In this document: piece after piece, positions 6,672 through 7,754 of the stretch
How positions within the stretch are numbered: the stretch's first letter is position 1
How the letters are laid out: every line of letters starts with the position of its first letter
Assembly: GCA_020430675.1 (NCBI GenBank)
Contig: JAGQJJ010000158.1
Span: 1 to 7,754 of the forward strand
Source: Myxococcales bacterium
GTDB lineage: Bacteria; Myxococcota; Bradymonadia; UBA7976; UBA1532
Length of the DNA stretch: 7,754 nt
Direction of reading: 5' to 3'
Notes under the pieces: model-generated
Told to the model about the DNA's origin: nothing
Seen by the model: only the letters and a program-made list of their open reading frames with translations
The model's database searches: none
Translations under genes and position numbers: made by a program

Positions 6672-6702
6672 ACTATAGAACACAGGGCCATGACGGGCGC
6701 AA
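6672..6702 (-). promoter_or_regulatory. Candidate promoter of the leftward run
   Basis: On the minus strand TATAGT (6672-6677) matches five of six bases of a -10 box, in a locally AT-rich spot within very GC-rich DNA. TTGCGC (6697-6702) could be a -35 box with a long 19-base spacer. Transcription would start near 6665, about 66 bases before the ATG of the 5621-6598 gene. The -10 is the better half of the evidence. An activator may compensate for the weak -35. Confidence 0.35.
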
Positions 6703-6724
6703 GTCGACCCGCAGGCGGCGCACG

Positions 6725-6744
6725 GTGTCAGGGGCCGTGTCAGG
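6725..6744. promoter_or_regulatory. Direct repeat GTGTCAGG, 12-base period
   Basis: GTGTCAGG occurs at 6725-6732 and again at 6737-6744, in the 208-base gap between two divergent genes. It lies about 25 bases upstream of the candidate -35 of the leftward run and about 60 bases before the plus-strand gene. The period is near one helical turn, so two protein subunits could bind one face of the DNA. Repeats of this length also arise by chance. Confidence 0.3.
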
Positions 6745-6806
6745 CGGTGGGCTGCGTTCAACCGCCGTTCGGTGCTATGCAGGGGCGTCGAACTGGAGTT
6801 GCCGTC

Positions 6807-7346
6807 ATGTCGCGCCTGTTTGTGCTCACCGCGCTGCTCGCCTCGCCCGTGGTGCTGCGCGCCGCGCCGCCCGCTGAGGCGGGGCCGCCAGAAGCGTTCC
6901 TCGCCGTGGTCGGCGGGCTCGCGGGCAGCGGGTTTCACGTCAATACCACGCTGACCGATGCCGGCCGGCCGGGCTACGAAGCGGTGCAGCCCTGCGCCGG
7001 GCACTGGGGCTTCACCGAGGCGCATCATGCGGCCATGTGCACCGGCGTGCTCGGCGTATGGCGCACGGCGATCGTCAGCGACGCCAAGGTCGACGGGCAG
7101 TGGGCGGTGCAGGAGTTCTGGGCGCTGGCCTACGGCGACTCGGCGCGCGCCGCCGAAGCCGCGCGGGCGATGGATGACACCACCTTCAACAAGCACCCGT
7201 TTCTGCAATGGAGCAGCGGGCGCTTTGTATTTGCGCTGGAGGGGCGCTTTCGCTTCCCCACGCCGCGCCGGCAGCTCGGCCAGAAGATCGACGCGCTGCT
7301 GGCGCGCGTTGCGCCCAGACTCGTGCGTCCGCCTCGCTTTGACTGA
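6807..7346 (+). CDS. Small secreted protein of unknown function
   Basis: I do not recognise this 179-residue protein. It has a Sec-type signal (MSRLFVLTALLASPVVLRAA), likely cut after ALRAA/P or near PPAEA at residues 20-25, so it is probably periplasmic. The mature part has two cysteines, C63 and C78 (PCAGHWGFTEAHHAAMC), that could form a disulphide loop containing three histidines, H65, H73 and H74; a metal site is possible but unproven. Residues 103-150 (EFWALAYGDSARAAEAARAM, then HPFLQWSSGRFVFALEGRF) suggest an alpha/beta segment. The ATG at 6807 is chosen because GGAG lies eight bases upstream. An in-frame ATG at 6777 would add ten residues (MQGRRTGVAV) but lacks a ribosome site. It is the first plus-strand gene and is divergent from the 5621-6598 gene, 46 bases before the next gene. 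Confidence 0.8.
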   Translation: MSRLFVLTALLASPVVLRAAPPAEAGPPEAFLAVVGGLAGSGFHVNTTLTDAGRPGYEAVQPCAGHWGFTEAHHAAMCTGVLGVWRTAIVSDAKVDGQWAVQEFWALAYGDSARAAEAARAMDDTTFNKHPFLQWSSGRFVFALEGRFRFPTPRRQLGQKIDALLARVAPRLVRPPRFD

Positions 7347-7367
7347 CCGCGTCAGGTTGACACGCGG
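7347..7367 (+). terminator. Hairpin just after the stop of the 6807-7346 gene
   Basis: CCGCGT (7347-7352) and ACGCGG (7362-7367) form a six-pair stem around a nine-base loop, starting one base past the TGA. Inside the loop GTCA and TGAC could pair alternatively. No T-run follows, so if it terminates at all it would do so weakly. It may instead stabilise the 3' end or be part of the next gene's promoter, since a perfect TTGACA overlaps it. Confidence 0.3.
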
Positions 7368-7385
7368 ACCCGCCCCAGATAGCAG
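7357..7385 (+). promoter_or_regulatory. Possible promoter of the 74-residue protein gene
   Basis: TTGACA (7357-7362) is a perfect -35 box. Seventeen bases later lies TAGCAG (7380-7385), which keeps only the T, A and A of a -10 box. Initiation would fall at about 7392, the A of the start codon, implying a leaderless message, although a short AGAGAGG precedes the ATG. The -35 may be a coincidence within the post-stop hairpin. Confidence 0.25.
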
Positions 7386-7391
7386 AGAGGC

Positions 7392-7616
7392 ATGCAAACC
7401 CGTCTTCTCGCCCTGATCGCCCTGGCCCTGGCCGCCACGTTTGCGCCGTCAGACGCCCAGGCCCAGAGCACGCCGGTGTCGGAGCTGTGGCGCGAGTGGG
7501 CCGCGCTCGAGCGCGAATGGCGCGACGAGCAGGTCGAGGCGGCGGCGGTGCGCGCGCGGCTTGAGGCGGCGCGGGCGGCGCGAAAGCGGCCGAAGCCTGC
7601 GGAGAAGCAGCGATAG
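7392..7616 (+). CDS. Small exported coiled-coil protein
   Basis: The 74-residue product has a clear signal peptide (MQTRLLALIALALAATFAPS) ending at AQA before Q25, leaving about 50 mature residues. Residues 30-64 (ELWREWAALEREWRDEQVEA...) are a continuous charged helix with hydrophobic positions at heptad-like spacing, and the C-terminus is basic (RKRPKPAEKQR). Such small periplasmic helical proteins commonly act as oligomers or adaptors, but no specific role can be assigned. AGAGAGG stands directly before the ATG, an unusually close ribosome site. It lies 45 bases after the previous gene on the same strand and may share its transcript. G/C third positions and the coherent signal peptide support coding over the arginine-rich frames on the other strand. 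Confidence 0.7.
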   Translation: MQTRLLALIALALAATFAPSDAQAQSTPVSELWREWAALEREWRDEQVEAAAVRARLEAARAARKRPKPAEKQR

Positions 7617-7666
7617 GCCAGCCCGCGCGAACCGGCCGCCGGACCCTCGGCGCCTGCGAGCACGCC

Positions 7667-7754
7667 CTGCGCGCCACCCGCCGGTCGTGGCGCGGACCGG
7701 CGCTGGCCGCGCTGCTCGTGCTGGGCGCGCTGCCGGCGTCGGCCATGGTCGTCG
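7667..7754 (+). CDS. Start of an exported protein cut by the window edge
   Basis: The frame is open from 7565 to the end of the window. Its last part reads RRSWRGPALAALLVLGALPASAMVV: two arginines, a hydrophobic core and an ASA cleavage site, a convincing signal peptide. No ATG, GTG or TTG precedes this segment in frame after the TGA at 7562-7564. The coordinate given is an in-frame CTG and is only a placeholder. Either a rare start codon is used, the GTG or ATG starts inside the hydrophobic core (7745) are used instead, or a base error hides the true start. The product cannot be named from what is visible. Confidence 0.4.
   Translation, partial: MRATRRSWRGPALAALLVLGALPASAMVV

Noticed and set aside
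5429..6877. A 482-codon plus-strand frame opposite the 5621-6598 gene
   Set aside because: It consists of low-complexity Leu/Val/Ala/Arg sequence from the complement of the lysine-rich repeat and runs through the divergent control region.
6456..7397. A 313-codon minus-strand frame opposite the 6807-7346 gene
   Set aside because: It is arginine-rich and runs across the divergent promoter region. The plus strand has a signal peptide and a ribosome site.
7186..7746. Minus-strand frames of 186 and 103 codons at the right end
   Set aside because: They are Ala/Pro/Arg/Ser-rich shadows with no signal or domain, and two plus-strand signal peptides lie opposite.
1..7754. A coherent new multi-gene system such as a defence island or biosynthetic cluster
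   Set aside because: No helicase, nuclease, toxin pair, transposase, synthase or transporter set is visible. The genes encode mostly unrelated exported proteins, so a shared function is unsupported.

Overview
The window is very GC-rich DNA with strong G/C third-position bias and no rRNA, tRNA, CRISPR or recognisable transposase. I see seven genes with reasonable support. Almost all carry export signals, with long lipoprotein or Sec signal peptides. A secreted protein with a MopE/myxobacterial-type motif (DCND...DPTVHPGAAE...DDDCDG) and a protein resembling a periplasmic family I associate with myxobacteria both suggest a chromosome of Myxococcota or a related former Deltaproteobacterium. This taxonomic call is inference from motifs and style, not from a marker gene.

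Layout: from about 6600 leftwards, five genes lie on the minus strand. In transcription order they are: a periplasmic unknown with a lysine-rich tail (5621-6598); a lipoprotein with a TIM-barrel, glycosidase-like look (4249-5565, GTG start with a strong Shine-Dalgarno); an adrenodoxin-type [2Fe-2S] ferredoxin (3816-4187); a secreted M66/StcE-like zinc metalloprotease with an N-terminal MopE-type acidic motif (1710-3596); and a secreted unknown with TPR-like helices and six cysteines (201-1466). The first three are separated by 55 and 61 bases and could form one transcript. The last two have leaders of 219 and 243 bases and may be transcribed separately.

To the right of a 208-base divergent region, two genes run on the plus strand: a small secreted unknown (6807-7346) and a 74-residue exported coiled-coil protein (7392-7616). 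At the right edge a third reading frame opens with a clear signal peptide but no conventional start codon in view.

The left 200 bases hold no convincing gene. They do contain a perfect 15-base inverted repeat, 130 bases apart.

Functionally this looks like a run of individually useful cell-envelope or secreted proteins rather than a tight pathway. I find no clear evidence of a new multi-gene system. The most interesting items are the metalloprotease with an altered metzincin zinc motif, the glycosidase-like lipoprotein next to an orphan ferredoxin, and several unexplained small repeats.
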